Origin: an uncultured Rhodospirillales bacterium
Lineage (GTDB): Bacteria; Pseudomonadota; Alphaproteobacteria; Azospirillales; Azospirillaceae
Direction: 5' to 3'
Length of the DNA stretch: 64,000 nt
Assembly: GCA_903856295.1 (NCBI GenBank)
Contig: CAIOBP010000254.1
Coordinates: 1-64,000, forward strand
Below, one piece after another: positions 25,266 to 34,228 of this stretch. The position numbers were made by a program, and so were the translations under genes. Within the stretch, counting starts at the first letter, position 1. The number at the start of each line of letters is the position of its first letter. Under the pieces are notes generated by a model, which was given only the letters and a program-made list of their open reading frames with translations, had not been told where the DNA came from and did not search any database.

Positions 25266-26663
25266 TCAATCGTCGTTGCCCAAGCCGCGCGTTCCCCGCA
25301 GATCCGCGCCATCGGTCTTGACGCCGCTCATCATCGCGCCGGTAAAGTCGGCGTCGCGCAAATCCGCCGAGGTCAGGTCGACATCCCGCAGTTTCGCCTG
25401 ACCGAAATTGGCCTTGACCATCTGAGCATGCTGAAAACTGGCGCCGACCATGGTGACGCCGATCAAGCGGGCATATTCCAGACTGGTCGACCAGCGATGC
25501 CCGTTGGCGCCCATGACATGAATCGGGCCGCCGCGGCACTGGCTGAGATCGGCGTGAACCAGCGTCGCGCGCATCAGATTGGCGCCGCGCAAATCGGCTC
25601 CGGTCAGCTTGGCCTCGCGCAAATCGGCGAATTGCATGCGCGCCATGGTCAGGATGCAGCCGGACAGGTTGGCCCCCTTGAGAATCACCCCCTCCAGATC
25701 GGCCGCCGCGAGGTTGACGCCGGTCAGGTCCTGGCCGGTCAGATCGACCGAGGTGAAATCCGCCCGGTGCCCCTCCTTGCCGGCGGAGTTGATCCAGGCC
25801 AGATGCGCGGACAATATCTGACCGAGTTCGGCCTCCAGGGACTCGAGACGGCGCGGCAGCTTGGCGCCCTTGGTGTCGGCATTCATCAGACTGCCGAAAT
25901 CGAACATCGCGCCGGACAGATCCGCGCTGTCGAGCTTGGTCCGATTGAGAATCGCCGAGGTCAGGATGGCGCCGCGGAAAATAGCGCCGGTGAAATTGGT
26001 CTCGGTCAGGTCGGCGCCTTCAAGATTGGCGCCGGTCAGGTTCGAGTGCGAGAGATCAGCGCGCATCAATTTGACATTGCGCAGAATGGTGTCGGTCAGA
26101 TCGGTTTGAACAATGAAGGCATTGGAGATTTTGGACGAGGTCAGGTCGGCCGCCGTCAACTTGGCCAGCGAGCCGTCGGTGGCGTTCTTATCATAGCTTA
26201 CCGCCTTCAGCGCCCCGCTCTTGCCCGGCTTCATCATCATGCCGTCGCGCAGGTCGGCATCCATGATATGGGCGTCGCTCAGGTCGGCGCCGCGAAAGCA
26301 GGCGCCGCGCAAATCGGCGCGACACAGGTTGGCGCCGACCATGTTGGCCTCGCGCAGGTCGGTGGCGAACAGGCTGGCGCAGGCGAATTTGGTGCCTTGC
26401 AGGCGCGCCCGGAACAGGCGGGCGCCGTTGAGTTCGGCATTGGTGAGATCGCGGCCGGACAAGTCCAGGTAGGTCAGATCGCACAGGCTGAGGTTGGCGC
26501 GGGCGCCCCCGTTAAGGCAACTCAGAAACCGGACGTGCCGTTTGCATATTTCATCGAGTTCCTGCTGGGCCAGCCGTCGCAATCCGAAGGTCGGATCACC
26601 CTCGGCCGCCGTATCGGGCGCGATGTCCCGCTTCTGTGTCTGATCGTCGCTGGCTGTTGGCAT
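25266..26663 (-). CDS. Pentapeptide-repeat protein
   Basis: 465 residues from ATG 26663 (TAGGA six bases before). After about 45 non-repeat residues, tandem A(D/N)LxX repeats such as ADLRGACFRGADLSDAHIMD and ANLEGADLTETNFTGAIFRG form predicted right-handed quadrilateral beta-helices. They make two blocks (about 55-285 and 325-460) separated by a helical insert containing RRLESLEAELGQILSAHLAW. No signal peptide. Roles of such proteins range from gyrase protection to scaffolds; none can be assigned here. Confidence 0.88.
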   Translation of the reverse strand: MPTASDDQTQKRDIAPDTAAEGDPTFGLRRLAQQELDEICKRHVRFLSCLNGGARANLSLCDLTYLDLSGRDLTNAELNGARLFRARLQGTKFACASLFATDLREANMVGANLCRADLRGACFRGADLSDAHIMDADLRDGMMMKPGKSGALKAVSYDKNATDGSLAKLTAADLTSSKISNAFIVQTDLTDTILRNVKLMRADLSHSNLTGANLEGADLTETNFTGAIFRGAILTSAILNRTKLDSADLSGAMFDFGSLMNADTKGAKLPRRLESLEAELGQILSAHLAWINSAGKEGHRADFTSVDLTGQDLTGVNLAAADLEGVILKGANLSGCILTMARMQFADLREAKLTGADLRGANLMRATLVHADLSQCRGGPIHVMGANGHRWSTSLEYARLIGVTMVGASFQHAQMVKANFGQAKLRDVDLTSADLRDADFTGAMMSGVKTDGADLRGTRGLGNDD

Positions 26664-26890
26664 CGAAATCCTATCCGGCCTCATGGCCGACACTGACGCA
26701 AACAATGATACTCCGGAACAGTCCGATTCCCATGAAAATCAATAATTCAACCTGAGCCTGAAAAAAAGGCGGCAACGGCGGCAATCGATCCGACTGTGCG
26801 GCACCGGCCGGAAATTCACATTCCCCGCGCCGGCGGCTCACGAGCTGCTTGACGCGCCGCGCCGGTTGGGGCATATCACGGCGTCCCTGT

Positions 26891-26967
26891 GGCGGTGGTA
26901 GCTCAGTTGGTAGAGCTCTCGGTTGTGGTCCGAGTGGTCGTGGGTTCGAGTCCCATCCATCGCCCCA
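26891..26967 (+). tRNA. tRNA-His (anticodon GTG)
   Basis: The anticodon loop reads GTTGTGGTC with anticodon GTG. The acceptor stem pairs with one G-U (GCGGTGG opposite CCATCGC), and an encoded extra 5' G at 26891 pairs with C73, the identity element of tRNA-His. D arm AGCTCAGTTGGTAGAGCT and T arm GGGTTCGAGTCCC are normal. CCA is encoded at the 3' end. Confidence 0.96.
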
Positions 26968-27036
26968 TTCTCCCCGTCTGCGCCGTCGTGCCCGCCAGCC
27001 CTGGCGGACGCGCGCGTCCTTGAGGTTTTTCCCGTC

Positions 27037-28128
27037 ATGACCGCTCCGGTTCCGCGCCCCGGAATTCTCGAGATCGCCCCCTATATCGGCGGCGAGGCCA
27101 GTTCGGAAGGGGTGAGCCGGTTGATCCGGCTGGCCTCCAACGAGGGCGCGCTCGGCCCGAGCCCGCGCGCCGCCGCCGCCTATCAGGCGCTGGCCGGCGA
27201 ACTGCACCGCTATCCCGATGGCGGTTCCTCGGCGCTGACCGCGGCGCTGGCCCGTCATCACGGGCTGGAAGCGGCGCAGATCGTGCTCGGCGCCGGCTCG
27301 GACGAGCTGCTGAGCCTGGTCACCCGCGCCTATGCCGGGCCGGGCGACGAGGTGCTCTATCCCGCCCACGGTTTCCTGATGTATCCGATCGCCGCCCGCA
27401 CCGTCGGCGCGACCCCGGTAACCGCGCCGGAAACCAAGCTCACCGCCAATGTCGACGCGCTGCTGGCGGCGGTGACGCCGCGCACCCGCATCGTCTTTCT
27501 GGCCAATCCCAACAACCCGACCGGCAGCTACATCCCCGCCGCCGAACTGAAACGCCTGCATGCCGGACTGCCCGGCACCGTCGTGCTGGTGATCGACGCC
27601 GCCTATGCCGAGTTCGTCACCCAGGCCGATTACAGCGCCGGCGAGGAACTGGTGCGCAGCGCGAATAACCTCGTGATGGCCCGCACCTTCTCCAAGCTCT
27701 ATGCCCTGGCGGCGCTGCGTCTGGGCTGGGCCTATTGTTCGCCCGAGATCGCCGGAGTGCTGCACCGGGTGCGCGGCCCCTTCAACGTCAATGCCGCCGC
27801 CCAGGCCGCCGGCATCGCCGCCCTGGAAGACACCGCGTTTCTCGAATCCGCGCGCCGGCACAACGAGGTTTGCCGGGAGTGGTTCGCGGCGCGCCTGACC
27901 GCGCTTGGCCTGACCGTCCATCCCAGCGCCGGCAACTTCGTACTGGTCGACTTCAGCGCCTGGGGCGAGGCCGAGACGGTGCGACTCCACCTCAAGGCGC
28001 GCGGCATCCTGGTCCGCCAGATGGGCGTCTACAAGCTGCCCCACTGCCTGCGCATCACCATCGGCCGCACCGACGAAATGCACGAGGTCGCCGAAGCCCT
28101 GGCCGCTTATCGCGAAGGCCGGTCATAA
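27037..28128 (+). CDS. hisC: Histidinol-phosphate aminotransferase
   Basis: 363-residue class I/II PLP aminotransferase, step seven of histidine synthesis. It shows RLASNEGALGPSPRA near the N-terminus, LGAGSDELLSLV, the substrate loop FLANPNNPTGSYI, DAAYAEF, and RTFSKLYALAALRLGWA with the PLP-binding lysine. GRTDEMHEVAEAL closes it. ATG 27037 lies 69 bases past tRNA-His. The length is normal. A broader aromatic aminotransferase activity is possible. Confidence 0.88.
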   Translation: MTAPVPRPGILEIAPYIGGEASSEGVSRLIRLASNEGALGPSPRAAAAYQALAGELHRYPDGGSSALTAALARHHGLEAAQIVLGAGSDELLSLVTRAYAGPGDEVLYPAHGFLMYPIAARTVGATPVTAPETKLTANVDALLAAVTPRTRIVFLANPNNPTGSYIPAAELKRLHAGLPGTVVLVIDAAYAEFVTQADYSAGEELVRSANNLVMARTFSKLYALAALRLGWAYCSPEIAGVLHRVRGPFNVNAAAQAAGIAALEDTAFLESARRHNEVCREWFAARLTALGLTVHPSAGNFVLVDFSAWGEAETVRLHLKARGILVRQMGVYKLPHCLRITIGRTDEMHEVAEALAAYREGRS

Positions 28129-28234
28129 CGGAGGAGCGCTCTCCCCCGACATCGGCCTCGCCCCATCCTTGACACGCCCCCCTCTTCCGGTGTGTGGTTG
28201 CCGCCTGTTTGTTCACGGGGTTTTTTGATCAGCC

Positions 28235-30055
28235 ATGCATCCCTATCGCACCCATACCTGCGGCGCCCTGCGCCTTGACGATGCCGGCAAGACCGTTCGC
28301 CTGTCGGGCTGGATTCACCGCAAGCGCGACCACGGCAATTTGCTGTTCATCGATCTGCGCGATCATTACGGCCTGACCCAGATCGTCGCCGACATCGAGC
28401 AGCCGGGCTTCAAGACCCTGGAGGGGTTGCGCCTCGAGTCCGTGATCATCGTCACCGGCAAGGTGGTGGCGCGCACCGCCGAGACCATCAACGACAAGCT
28501 GCCCACCGGCCGCATCGAGGTGGTGGCCGGCGAGGTCAAGGTCGAGAGCATCGCCGATCAGCTGCCGCTTCAGGTCAACAGCGACACCGACGCCGGGGAG
28601 GAAGCCCGGCTGCGTTACCGCTTCCTCGATTTGCGCCGCGACAAGATGCATCGCAACATCATGCTACGCAGTCAGGTGATTTCCTCGATCCGCCGCCGGA
28701 TGATCGAGCAGAATTTCGTCGAGTTCCAGACCCCGATCCTGACCGCCTCCAGCCCCGAGGGCGCGCGCGACTTCCTGGTGCCCAGCCGCAATCATCCCGG
28801 CACCTTCTACGCGCTGCCCCAGGCGCCCCAGCAGTTCAAGCAGCTGCTGATGATGGCCGGCTTCGACCGCTATTTCCAGATCGCGCCCTGTTTCCGCGAC
28901 GAGGACAGCCGGGCCGACCGCTCGCCCGGCGAGTTCTACCAGCTCGATTTCGAGATGGCCTTCGTGACTCAGGAGGATGTCTTCGCGGCCATCGAGCCGG
29001 TGCTCCATGGCGTCTTCGAAGAGTTCGGCTCCTTCCGCCGCGAGACCCACCCGGCGATCACGCCGCCGGCCTTCCCGCGCATCACCTTCGCCGACTCGAT
29101 GCTGAAATACGGCTCCGACAAGCCGGATTTGCGCAATCCGCTGGTGATCTGCGATGTCACCGAGGTGTTCAAGCGCGCGGACGTCGAGTTCCGCGCCTTT
29201 CGCGGCATCATCGACAAGGGCGGGGTGGTGCGCGGCATCCGCGCGCCCAAGGTCTCGGACCGGCCGCGCAGCTTCTTCGACAAGCTCAACGACTGGGCGC
29301 GCGAGCTGGGCGCGCCGGGCTTGGGCTACATCACCTTCGAGGCGGCGGGCGGCAAGGGGCCGATCGCCAAGTTCGTGCCCGCCGAGGCCCAGGCGGCGCT
29401 GCGTGAGTTGGCCGGGTTGGAGAACGGCGATTCGATCTTCTTCGTCTGCGATCAGGTTGGCGCCGCCAACAAGCTGGCCGGTCAGGCGCGGATGAAGATC
29501 GCCACCGAGATGGACATTTGCGAGAAGAACGCCTTCCGCTTCTGCTGGATCACCGATTTCCCGATGTTCGAGCTGAACGAGGAAACCGGCCGGGTCGATT
29601 TCAGCCACAACCCGTTCTCGATGCCCCAGGGCGGACTCAAGGCCCTGGAAACCCAGGACCCGCTGACCATCAACGCCTATCAGTACGATATCGTCTGCAA
29701 TGGCGTCGAACTCTCGTCGGGCGCCATCCGCAATCACCTGCCCGAGGTGATGTACAAGGCCTTCGCCCTCGCCGGCTATGCCCCCGAGGTGCTGGAAGAC
29801 AAGTTCGGCGGCATGCTCTCGGCCTTCAAGCTCGGCGCGCCGCCCCACGGCGGCTCCGCCCCCGGCATCGACCGCATCGTCATGCTGCTCGCCGACGAGC
29901 CGAACATCCGTGAAGTCATCTGCTTCCCGCTCAACCAGCAGGCGCAAGATTTGATGATGCAGGCGCCGTCCCCGACCACGCCGGAGCGGCTGAAGGAACT
30001 GCACATCAAGCTCGACCTGCCAAAGCCGAAGGTGGCGGTGAAGCCGGCGGGGTGA
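28235..30055 (+). CDS. aspS: Aspartate-tRNA ligase (Asp/Asn)
   Basis: 606-residue class IIb synthetase, bacterial type with the long insertion domain. An N-terminal OB fold ([20 protein letters not shown]) precedes motif 1, motif 2 ([20 protein letters not shown]) and the GAD insert. [11 protein letters not shown] and motif 3 ([20 protein letters not shown]) follow. In organisms with GatCAB and no AsnS this enzyme is non-discriminating; that cannot be tested in the window. The ATG lies 107 bases after hisC. Confidence 0.96.
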   Translation: MHPYRTHTCGALRLDDAGKTVRLSGWIHRKRDHGNLLFIDLRDHYGLTQIVADIEQPGFKTLEGLRLESVIIVTGKVVARTAETINDKLPTGRIEVVAGEVKVESIADQLPLQVNSDTDAGEEARLRYRFLDLRRDKMHRNIMLRSQVISSIRRRMIEQNFVEFQTPILTASSPEGARDFLVPSRNHPGTFYALPQAPQQFKQLLMMAGFDRYFQIAPCFRDEDSRADRSPGEFYQLDFEMAFVTQEDVFAAIEPVLHGVFEEFGSFRRETHPAITPPAFPRITFADSMLKYGSDKPDLRNPLVICDVTEVFKRADVEFRAFRGIIDKGGVVRGIRAPKVSDRPRSFFDKLNDWARELGAPGLGYITFEAAGGKGPIAKFVPAEAQAALRELAGLENGDSIFFVCDQVGAANKLAGQARMKIATEMDICEKNAFRFCWITDFPMFELNEETGRVDFSHNPFSMPQGGLKALETQDPLTINAYQYDIVCNGVELSSGAIRNHLPEVMYKAFALAGYAPEVLEDKFGGMLSAFKLGAPPHGGSAPGIDRIVMLLADEPNIREVICFPLNQQAQDLMMQAPSPTTPERLKELHIKLDLPKPKVAVKPAG

Positions 30056-30105
30056 GAGGGGGCGCGCCGCTCGACAAAACCAGCGGGGCTTGCCATATTC
30101 AGGTC

Positions 30106-30294
30106 ATGACTGAGTCTGCTCGCCCATTGCCTCACTTGGACGACGAGGAGGACGAACTCGCCGCTCTTGCCGTCGCCGTCGGCGAGGCGAGGGCGGACCC
30201 TCGTTCCGTGCCTCATGAAGACATGCGGCTGTGGCTGCTGGAACTGGCGGCCGGCAACTTCGACGCCCCGCCGCCGGAGCCCCGTTCGCTGTGA
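30106..30294 (+). CDS. Putative antitoxin of a ParD/ParE-type pair
   Basis: 62 acidic residues from ATG 30106, beginning TESARPLPHLDDEEDELAAL and ending NFDAPPPEPRSL. Position directly before a ParE-like toxin gene, small size and acidity point to an antitoxin. The DNA-binding fold is not clearly recognisable by eye; the sequence VGEARADPRSVPHEDMRLWL resembles the C-terminal toxin-binding part of such proteins. A CDS start at 30052 overlapping the aspS end is less likely. Confidence 0.75.
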   Translation: MTESARPLPHLDDEEDELAALAVAVGEARADPRSVPHEDMRLWLLELAAGNFDAPPPEPRSL

Positions 30295-30328
30295 CGGTGA
30301 CATGGCGAGGTGACGGTGACCTGGCGAG
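30291..30328 (+). repeat. 19-bp tandem duplication at the antitoxin/toxin junction
   Basis: GTGACGGTGACATGGCGAG (30291-30309) is repeated as GTGACGGTGACCTGGCGAG (30310-30328), one mismatch. The first copy contains the antitoxin stop (TGA at 30292) and the second the toxin start. Confidence 0.92.
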
Positions 30329-30579
30329 CCGCGGCTCGGGCGGACATCATCCGCATCGTTCGCTATATCGCCGAGGAGAATTCCGTTGCGGCCCGGCAAG
30401 TGGCCCGCGAACTCGCGCTTGCCGGCGACAGCCTGACGGTTTTTCCCCGACGTGGACGCCGGGGCCGGATACCCGGCACCCGTGAGTTGGTCGCGGTGCG
30501 GCCTTATATCATCGTCTACGAAATAGATGGAGACGCCGTAACCATCCTGCGCGTATGGCATGGGGCGCAGGATCGCTGA
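30310..30579 (+). CDS. parE: ParE/RelE-family toxin
   Basis: 89 basic residues with the ParE pattern: VTWRAAARADIIRIVRYIAE, FPRRGRRGRIPGTRELVAVR, PYIIVYEIDGDAVTILRVWH. The ending (RVWHGAQDR) matches the conserved C-terminal HGAQ/R of ParE toxins, which act on gyrase. GTG 30310 lies in the second copy of a 19-base tandem duplication (30291-30328) that separates it from the antitoxin stop. Confidence 0.87.
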   Translation: MTVTWRAAARADIIRIVRYIAEENSVAARQVARELALAGDSLTVFPRRGRRGRIPGTRELVAVRPYIIVYEIDGDAVTILRVWHGAQDR

Positions 30580-30608
30580 GACTGTCGAAGAGGACGCGCA
30601 GCGCCCCC

Positions 30609-30830
30609 TCAACCAGACCGGGTGATCGACTTGATCAGACCGCGCGGGTTGCCGGACATTTCGGCGATTTTGTTGTCCTGGGCTTCGAAGAAGCAGCGGG
30701 CGATATTGTCGTTGTCGGGGCCGGTGAGGTCGGCGCTGGGGATTTTGCGGTTCGAGGTCCGGCGGCCGTCTTCATAAACGATGTCGAACAGCACGAAGGC
30801 GCTCTCGGTCACTTGTTTCTTACGAGCCAT
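30609..30830 (-). CDS. Small conserved hypothetical protein
   Basis: 73 residues beginning MARKKQVTESAFVLFDIVYE, with a two-strand pattern (VLFDIVYEDGRRTSNRKIPS) and a helical segment (ARCFFEAQDNKIAEMSG), ending in basic RGLIKSITRSG. No motif is recognised. Its ATG overlaps the end of the upstream 56-residue gene by 11 bases, so the pair is probably cotranslated. Confidence 0.75.
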   Translation of the reverse strand: MARKKQVTESAFVLFDIVYEDGRRTSNRKIPSADLTGPDNDNIARCFFEAQDNKIAEMSGNPRGLIKSITRSG

Positions 30831-30990
30831 TGGTCTCTCCCTGCTCCGGGGTTGCCAGATCGCCGTCCTCGGCCGGTTGCTCGGCCTTCGGGGCGTCTTC
30901 CTGTTTGCGCGCCAGTTTTTCCTGCTTCTTTTGTTCCTTGGCGCGGGCGCGGACGACGCGTTGCTGATTGTAGTTGGGCTTGAAGGCCAT
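30820..30990 (-). CDS. 56-residue basic/acidic helical peptide
   Basis: Begins MAFKPNYNQQRVVRARAKEQ, continues as a Lys/Glu-rich helix (KKQEKLARKQEDAPKAEQ) and ends GDLATPEQGETNGS. ATG 30990 is preceded by GCAGGAGAG. It overlaps the next gene on the same strand by 11 bases. The sequence suggests a nucleic-acid- or ribosome-associated disordered protein, but this is only inference. It lies downstream of the cspA terminator. Confidence 0.7.
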   Translation of the reverse strand: MAFKPNYNQQRVVRARAKEQKKQEKLARKQEDAPKAEQPAEDGDLATPEQGETNGS

Positions 30991-31029
30991 GGGCACTCTC
31001 CTGCGGCTACCGTGCGGTCACGGCATAGA

Positions 31030-31057
31030 AAAGGGCACCAGACAACTGGTGCCCTTT
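31030..31057 (-). terminator. Rho-independent terminator of cspA
   Basis: Perfect 12-bp stem (AAAGGGCACCAG / CTGGTGCCCTTT) with a 4-base loop, followed on the minus strand by a short T run (TTTTCT). It lies 24 bases after the cspA stop. Confidence 0.9.
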
Positions 31058-31080
31058 CGACAACCCTGGAACCCCGAGGC

Positions 31081-31290
31081 TTAGGCGGCCTTCAGATTTT
31101 CCGCGGAGGTCTTGCCGCGCTTGGGATCGCGCTGCTCTTCGTAGGAGATTTTCTGGCCTTCGACCAGACCACGCAGGCCGGCGCGCTCGACCGCAGAGAC
31201 GTGAACGAAAACGTCCGCGCCGCCATTATCGGGCTGAATGAAGCCGAAGCCCTTGGTGGTGTTAAACCATTTCACAGTACCGATCGCCAT
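31081..31290 (-). CDS. cspA: Cold shock protein (CspA family)
   Basis: 69-residue single cold-shock domain with RNP1 KGFGFIQ and RNP2 VFVHVSA, and the start [11 protein letters not shown]. It binds single-stranded RNA or DNA as an RNA chaperone. AAGGAAATGACAC precedes the ATG. About 200 bases of gene-free leader lie upstream, as is common for csp genes regulated through their 5' untranslated region. A strong terminator follows. Confidence 0.96.
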   Translation of the reverse strand: MAIGTVKWFNTTKGFGFIQPDNGGADVFVHVSAVERAGLRGLVEGQKISYEEQRDPKRGKTSAENLKAA

Positions 31291-31494
31291 GTGTCATTTC
31301 CTTGGCACCAAAAGAACATTGCCCGCCACGACCCGTGACGAGCACCAATCAATAAGGAGAGACTGCGGGACGGCAACCGGAGACGGCGGCGACAGGCTAG
31401 AATCACCCGAGAAATCAGACCGCCATTAGATAGAGAGCCGCGGCCAAGCGCAAGCACTTTACCGGCCCCGGGCCAGGCAATCTGCTGCCCGCAA

Positions 31495-31899
31495 TCAACA
31501 TGGCTGGCGCTGAAGCGACGGGCTGGCCTGATACGATTGGTAGGATTTCTCCTCGACCAGCGCCGATCCGAGCAACCGGTTGATCTCGCGCTTGATCTCG
31601 GCGCGCCGGTCATTGGTGTGATAGACCTCGCGGGCCAACTGGATGAACCGGGCGCCGAAATCCTGGCGCCGCTCGCACTCGCGGATGGCGTCCTCGATCT
31701 CCCACAACAGGCCGTTGATGTCGCGCAATTCCATGGCGCACGCGGTCAAGGCCGGCAGGGAAACCCGGTCGCGCACGGCCGACAGCTCGAGCAATTCGCG
31801 CGTCACATTGGCCCGGCGCCCGGCATCCTCGAGCCGCGCCTGCTTGATCTCCAGAATGGTAATCTTGTCGATCAACTCGCCCCAAGACACCGGCACCAT
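31495..31899 (-). CDS. DUF6165-like protein
   Basis: 134 residues from ATG 31899 (GGAGG eight bases before; ATG 31905 also possible). It starts MVPVSWGELIDKITILEIKQ, the pattern of the DUF6165 family often found beside glycosyltransferases and TPR proteins. The rest is helical and charged (DINGLLWEIEDAIRECERRQ, DRRAEIKREINRLLGS). Divergent from the TPR-glycosyltransferase gene at 32116, a recurrent pairing for this family (from memory). Confidence 0.75.
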   Translation of the reverse strand: MVPVSWGELIDKITILEIKQARLEDAGRRANVTRELLELSAVRDRVSLPALTACAMELRDINGLLWEIEDAIRECERRQDFGARFIQLAREVYHTNDRRAEIKREINRLLGSALVEEKSYQSYQASPSLQRQPC

Positions 31900-32115
31900 C
31901 GGCATGGCCTCCGGACCCGTCGAGGATGGCCGCTCCTGGTCGCCCGATTTTCCGTCCACGCCCCGCCCCCATCCCCGCATGCCGGACCCGGAGGCCCGCG
32001 CCTGCCGTCATTTCGCCCTGTTCTTCGAAGCTTATTCAGTATAGCCATGATATTCAAGAGCCGCCGCCGGTGATACCGATGACGAGCACCGCCTCTCTTG
32101 TCCGGAGTTGTTGCC

Positions 32116-33603
32116 ATGAGCGATCCGAGTCCTGTTGACGCCTTGATAGCCTCCGGTCGCGCGGCCATGGAGTCGGGACAGCTGGATACGGCAATTGAAC
32201 AGTACAGGCAGGTCTTGCGCGCCGAGCCCGGCAGAACCGACGCCCTGGCCAATCTGGGCAATGCGCTCCAGGCCCAGGGGAACTTCAGCGAGGCGATTTC
32301 CTACTATGCCAAGGCGATCCGGAGCAATGACGCGCTACCGGAACTCTTCAACAATTTCGGCGTCGCGCTCATGGGGTTGGGCCGGGTCGATGACGCCATC
32401 CAAAAGTATCGGCAGGCCCTGTCGATCCGGCCCGACTATCCCGAGGCGCTGACCAACATCGGCAATGCTTTACAAGTCCAGGGAAACCTCACGGACTCCC
32501 TGGCCATGCTTGAGCGGGCCCTGCTGATTGACCCAAACTATCCGGAGGGCCACTTCAACGAGGCCATAACCCGGCTCCGCATGGGCGACCTCGAGACCGG
32601 TTGGCGGAAATATGAGTGGCGCTGGAAGATGAAGGGCGTGAAAGCGCACAATCATCCCCAGCCGCCCTGGGATGGCGCATCCCTTGAGGGCAAGACCATT
32701 TTCATCCACTGGGAACAAGGTCTCGGCGACAGCCTCCAGTTCATTCGCTATGTTCGTCTGGTCAAACTGATGGGTGCGAAGGTTGTCGTGCTGTGCCAGA
32801 AGAATCTCGCCCGCTTATTCACAAGTGTTGACGGCATCGATGTGCTGGTCGCCGACGGGGTCAAAGGCGAAGGCGCTAAAATTCCCCATTGTGATTACAA
32901 GGTGCCGCTCTTGAGCCTGCCAATGCTGTTCAAGACGACACTGTCGACGATTCCCGCCGACGTTCCCTACCTGCACCCGGAGCCGGATCTGACGGCGGCC
33001 TGGGGCCGCAGGGTGTCGGCCCTCCCGGGCTTGAAGGTCGGCCTGTGCTGGGCGGCCGGGGATTTCCGCAAGACCGGCCCCCGCTTCAACGAACTGGACC
33101 GCAGCATTCGCCTGACTCAGTTCGCCCCCCTGGCCGATGTCCCCGGCGTCACCTTTGTCAGTCTGCAAAAGGGCTATTCAGCGGAGCAGGCGGCCAACGC
33201 TCCGCCCGGCCTGCCCCTGACCGACTGGGCGACCGAGATGGGGGATTTTTCCAATCCGGCGGCGCTGATGGCGAACACGGCGGCGCTGGTGGCAAATCTG
33301 GACCTGATCATCAGCGTCGACACCTCGATCGCCCACCTCGCCGGCGCGCTGGGCCGGCCGGTTTGGTTGCTGTTGCGCCGCGCCGGCCAGTGGCGCTGGC
33401 TGGCAGGCCGGGAGGATTGCCCCTGGTACCCGACCATGCGCGTCTTCAACCAGTCCAAACCGGGGGACTGGACCCCGGTGATCGCCACGGTCAGAGACGC
33501 GCTGACGAGCCTGTCAGAGCACCGAGCCGCTCCGCTTACGGTCAGAACGCCGCGAGTCTGCGAATGCCATGACGAAGCCGGGCATGAGCCTGGGCCAAGC
33601 TGA
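32116..33603 (+). CDS. TPR protein with GT9-like glycosyltransferase domain
   Basis: 495 residues. Four TPR units fill residues about 5-165 (for example ALANLGNALQAQGNFSEAIS, EALTNIGNALQVQGNLTDSL). A linker with GDLETGWRKYEWRWKMKG leads to a heptosyltransferase (GT9)-like domain with IHWEQGLGDSLQFIRYVRLV, VGLCWAAG and DLIISVDTSIAHLAGALGRP. Proteins of this build transfer sugars to surface or flagellar acceptors. The 3' end overlaps the convergent 33542 gene by 62 bases. Confidence 0.85.
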   Translation: MSDPSPVDALIASGRAAMESGQLDTAIEQYRQVLRAEPGRTDALANLGNALQAQGNFSEAISYYAKAIRSNDALPELFNNFGVALMGLGRVDDAIQKYRQALSIRPDYPEALTNIGNALQVQGNLTDSLAMLERALLIDPNYPEGHFNEAITRLRMGDLETGWRKYEWRWKMKGVKAHNHPQPPWDGASLEGKTIFIHWEQGLGDSLQFIRYVRLVKLMGAKVVVLCQKNLARLFTSVDGIDVLVADGVKGEGAKIPHCDYKVPLLSLPMLFKTTLSTIPADVPYLHPEPDLTAAWGRRVSALPGLKVGLCWAAGDFRKTGPRFNELDRSIRLTQFAPLADVPGVTFVSLQKGYSAEQAANAPPGLPLTDWATEMGDFSNPAALMANTAALVANLDLIISVDTSIAHLAGALGRPVWLLLRRAGQWRWLAGREDCPWYPTMRVFNQSKPGDWTPVIATVRDALTSLSEHRAAPLTVRTPRVCECHDEAGHEPGPS

Positions 33604-33949
33604 TGATGTTCTCAAGGTCCTCGTGCGAGAACCCGAGTATCTGGGCGATATTATCAAGAACACGCTTCTCGTCGACACAGATTATGGTATCACTGCTGGC
33701 CAAACGCGCCAACTCGACCATGACAATCACGCGAGATTCTCTGGTGGTGAAAATGGTCGGCAGCGTCCGAATATCAATGCTCGCAGCAGACGGCTCCGTG
33801 TCAATCCCCAACTCCTCCGCCGCCTCGCGAATAATACTGGCCTCCATCGGAGCAACGGCCCGATCCAACCTGGAGAGCATCTGAACAAGTTCGAGGAAGC
33901 TGTGTTTCTGCTGATGATCCAGCTTATACAATAACATGGACTGTCTCAT
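33542..33949 (-). CDS. Conserved hypothetical helical protein
   Basis: About 135 residues; the start is uncertain (ATG 33949 or 33937). It reads as an all-helical protein: HSFLELVQMLSRLDRAVAPM, ASIIREAAEELGIDTEPSAA and an ending ISLAQAHARLRHGIRRLAAF. It weakly recalls TerB-like folds (ARLASSDTIICVDEKRVLDNI) but lacks their acidic motif. Its 3' 62 bases overlap the end of the TPR-glycosyltransferase gene on the other strand. The codon pattern supports this frame in the non-overlapped part. Confidence 0.65.
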   Translation of the reverse strand: MRQSMLLYKLDHQQKHSFLELVQMLSRLDRAVAPMEASIIREAAEELGIDTEPSAASIDIRTLPTIFTTRESRVIVMVELARLASSDTIICVDEKRVLDNIAQILGFSHEDLENIISLAQAHARLRHGIRRLAAF

Positions 33950-34228
33950 GCGCTGGTGAGTCAATCTGCCGGCGGGCCCTGCATCGTCGCACCGGAGCGC
34001 AGGCTAGCACGAGCCGATGTCACAATCACGGGCCAAGCCCGCGTGGCGAATGCGCGCAGGTCCGCCTGGAAAGCCGCCAAACCATGCCCGCCCCCGGCAG
34101 CGATAAAGCACTGGCCAAAGACTCGCACTCAAGTAAGATTACGGAAGCATGCGGAACTTGGCGTCGCCTGGACGGCGCGCCGGGGCCGGGACGGGATGGC
34201 GCCAAACGTGAAGGGGATGACGATCGTG

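Noticed and set aside
25428-26696. Long plus-strand frame with many Gln/Gly/Ala-Val repeats opposite the pentapeptide gene
   Set aside because: It is the antisense shadow of the pentapeptide repeats; the minus-strand frame has the real A(D/N)LxX pattern and a ribosome site.
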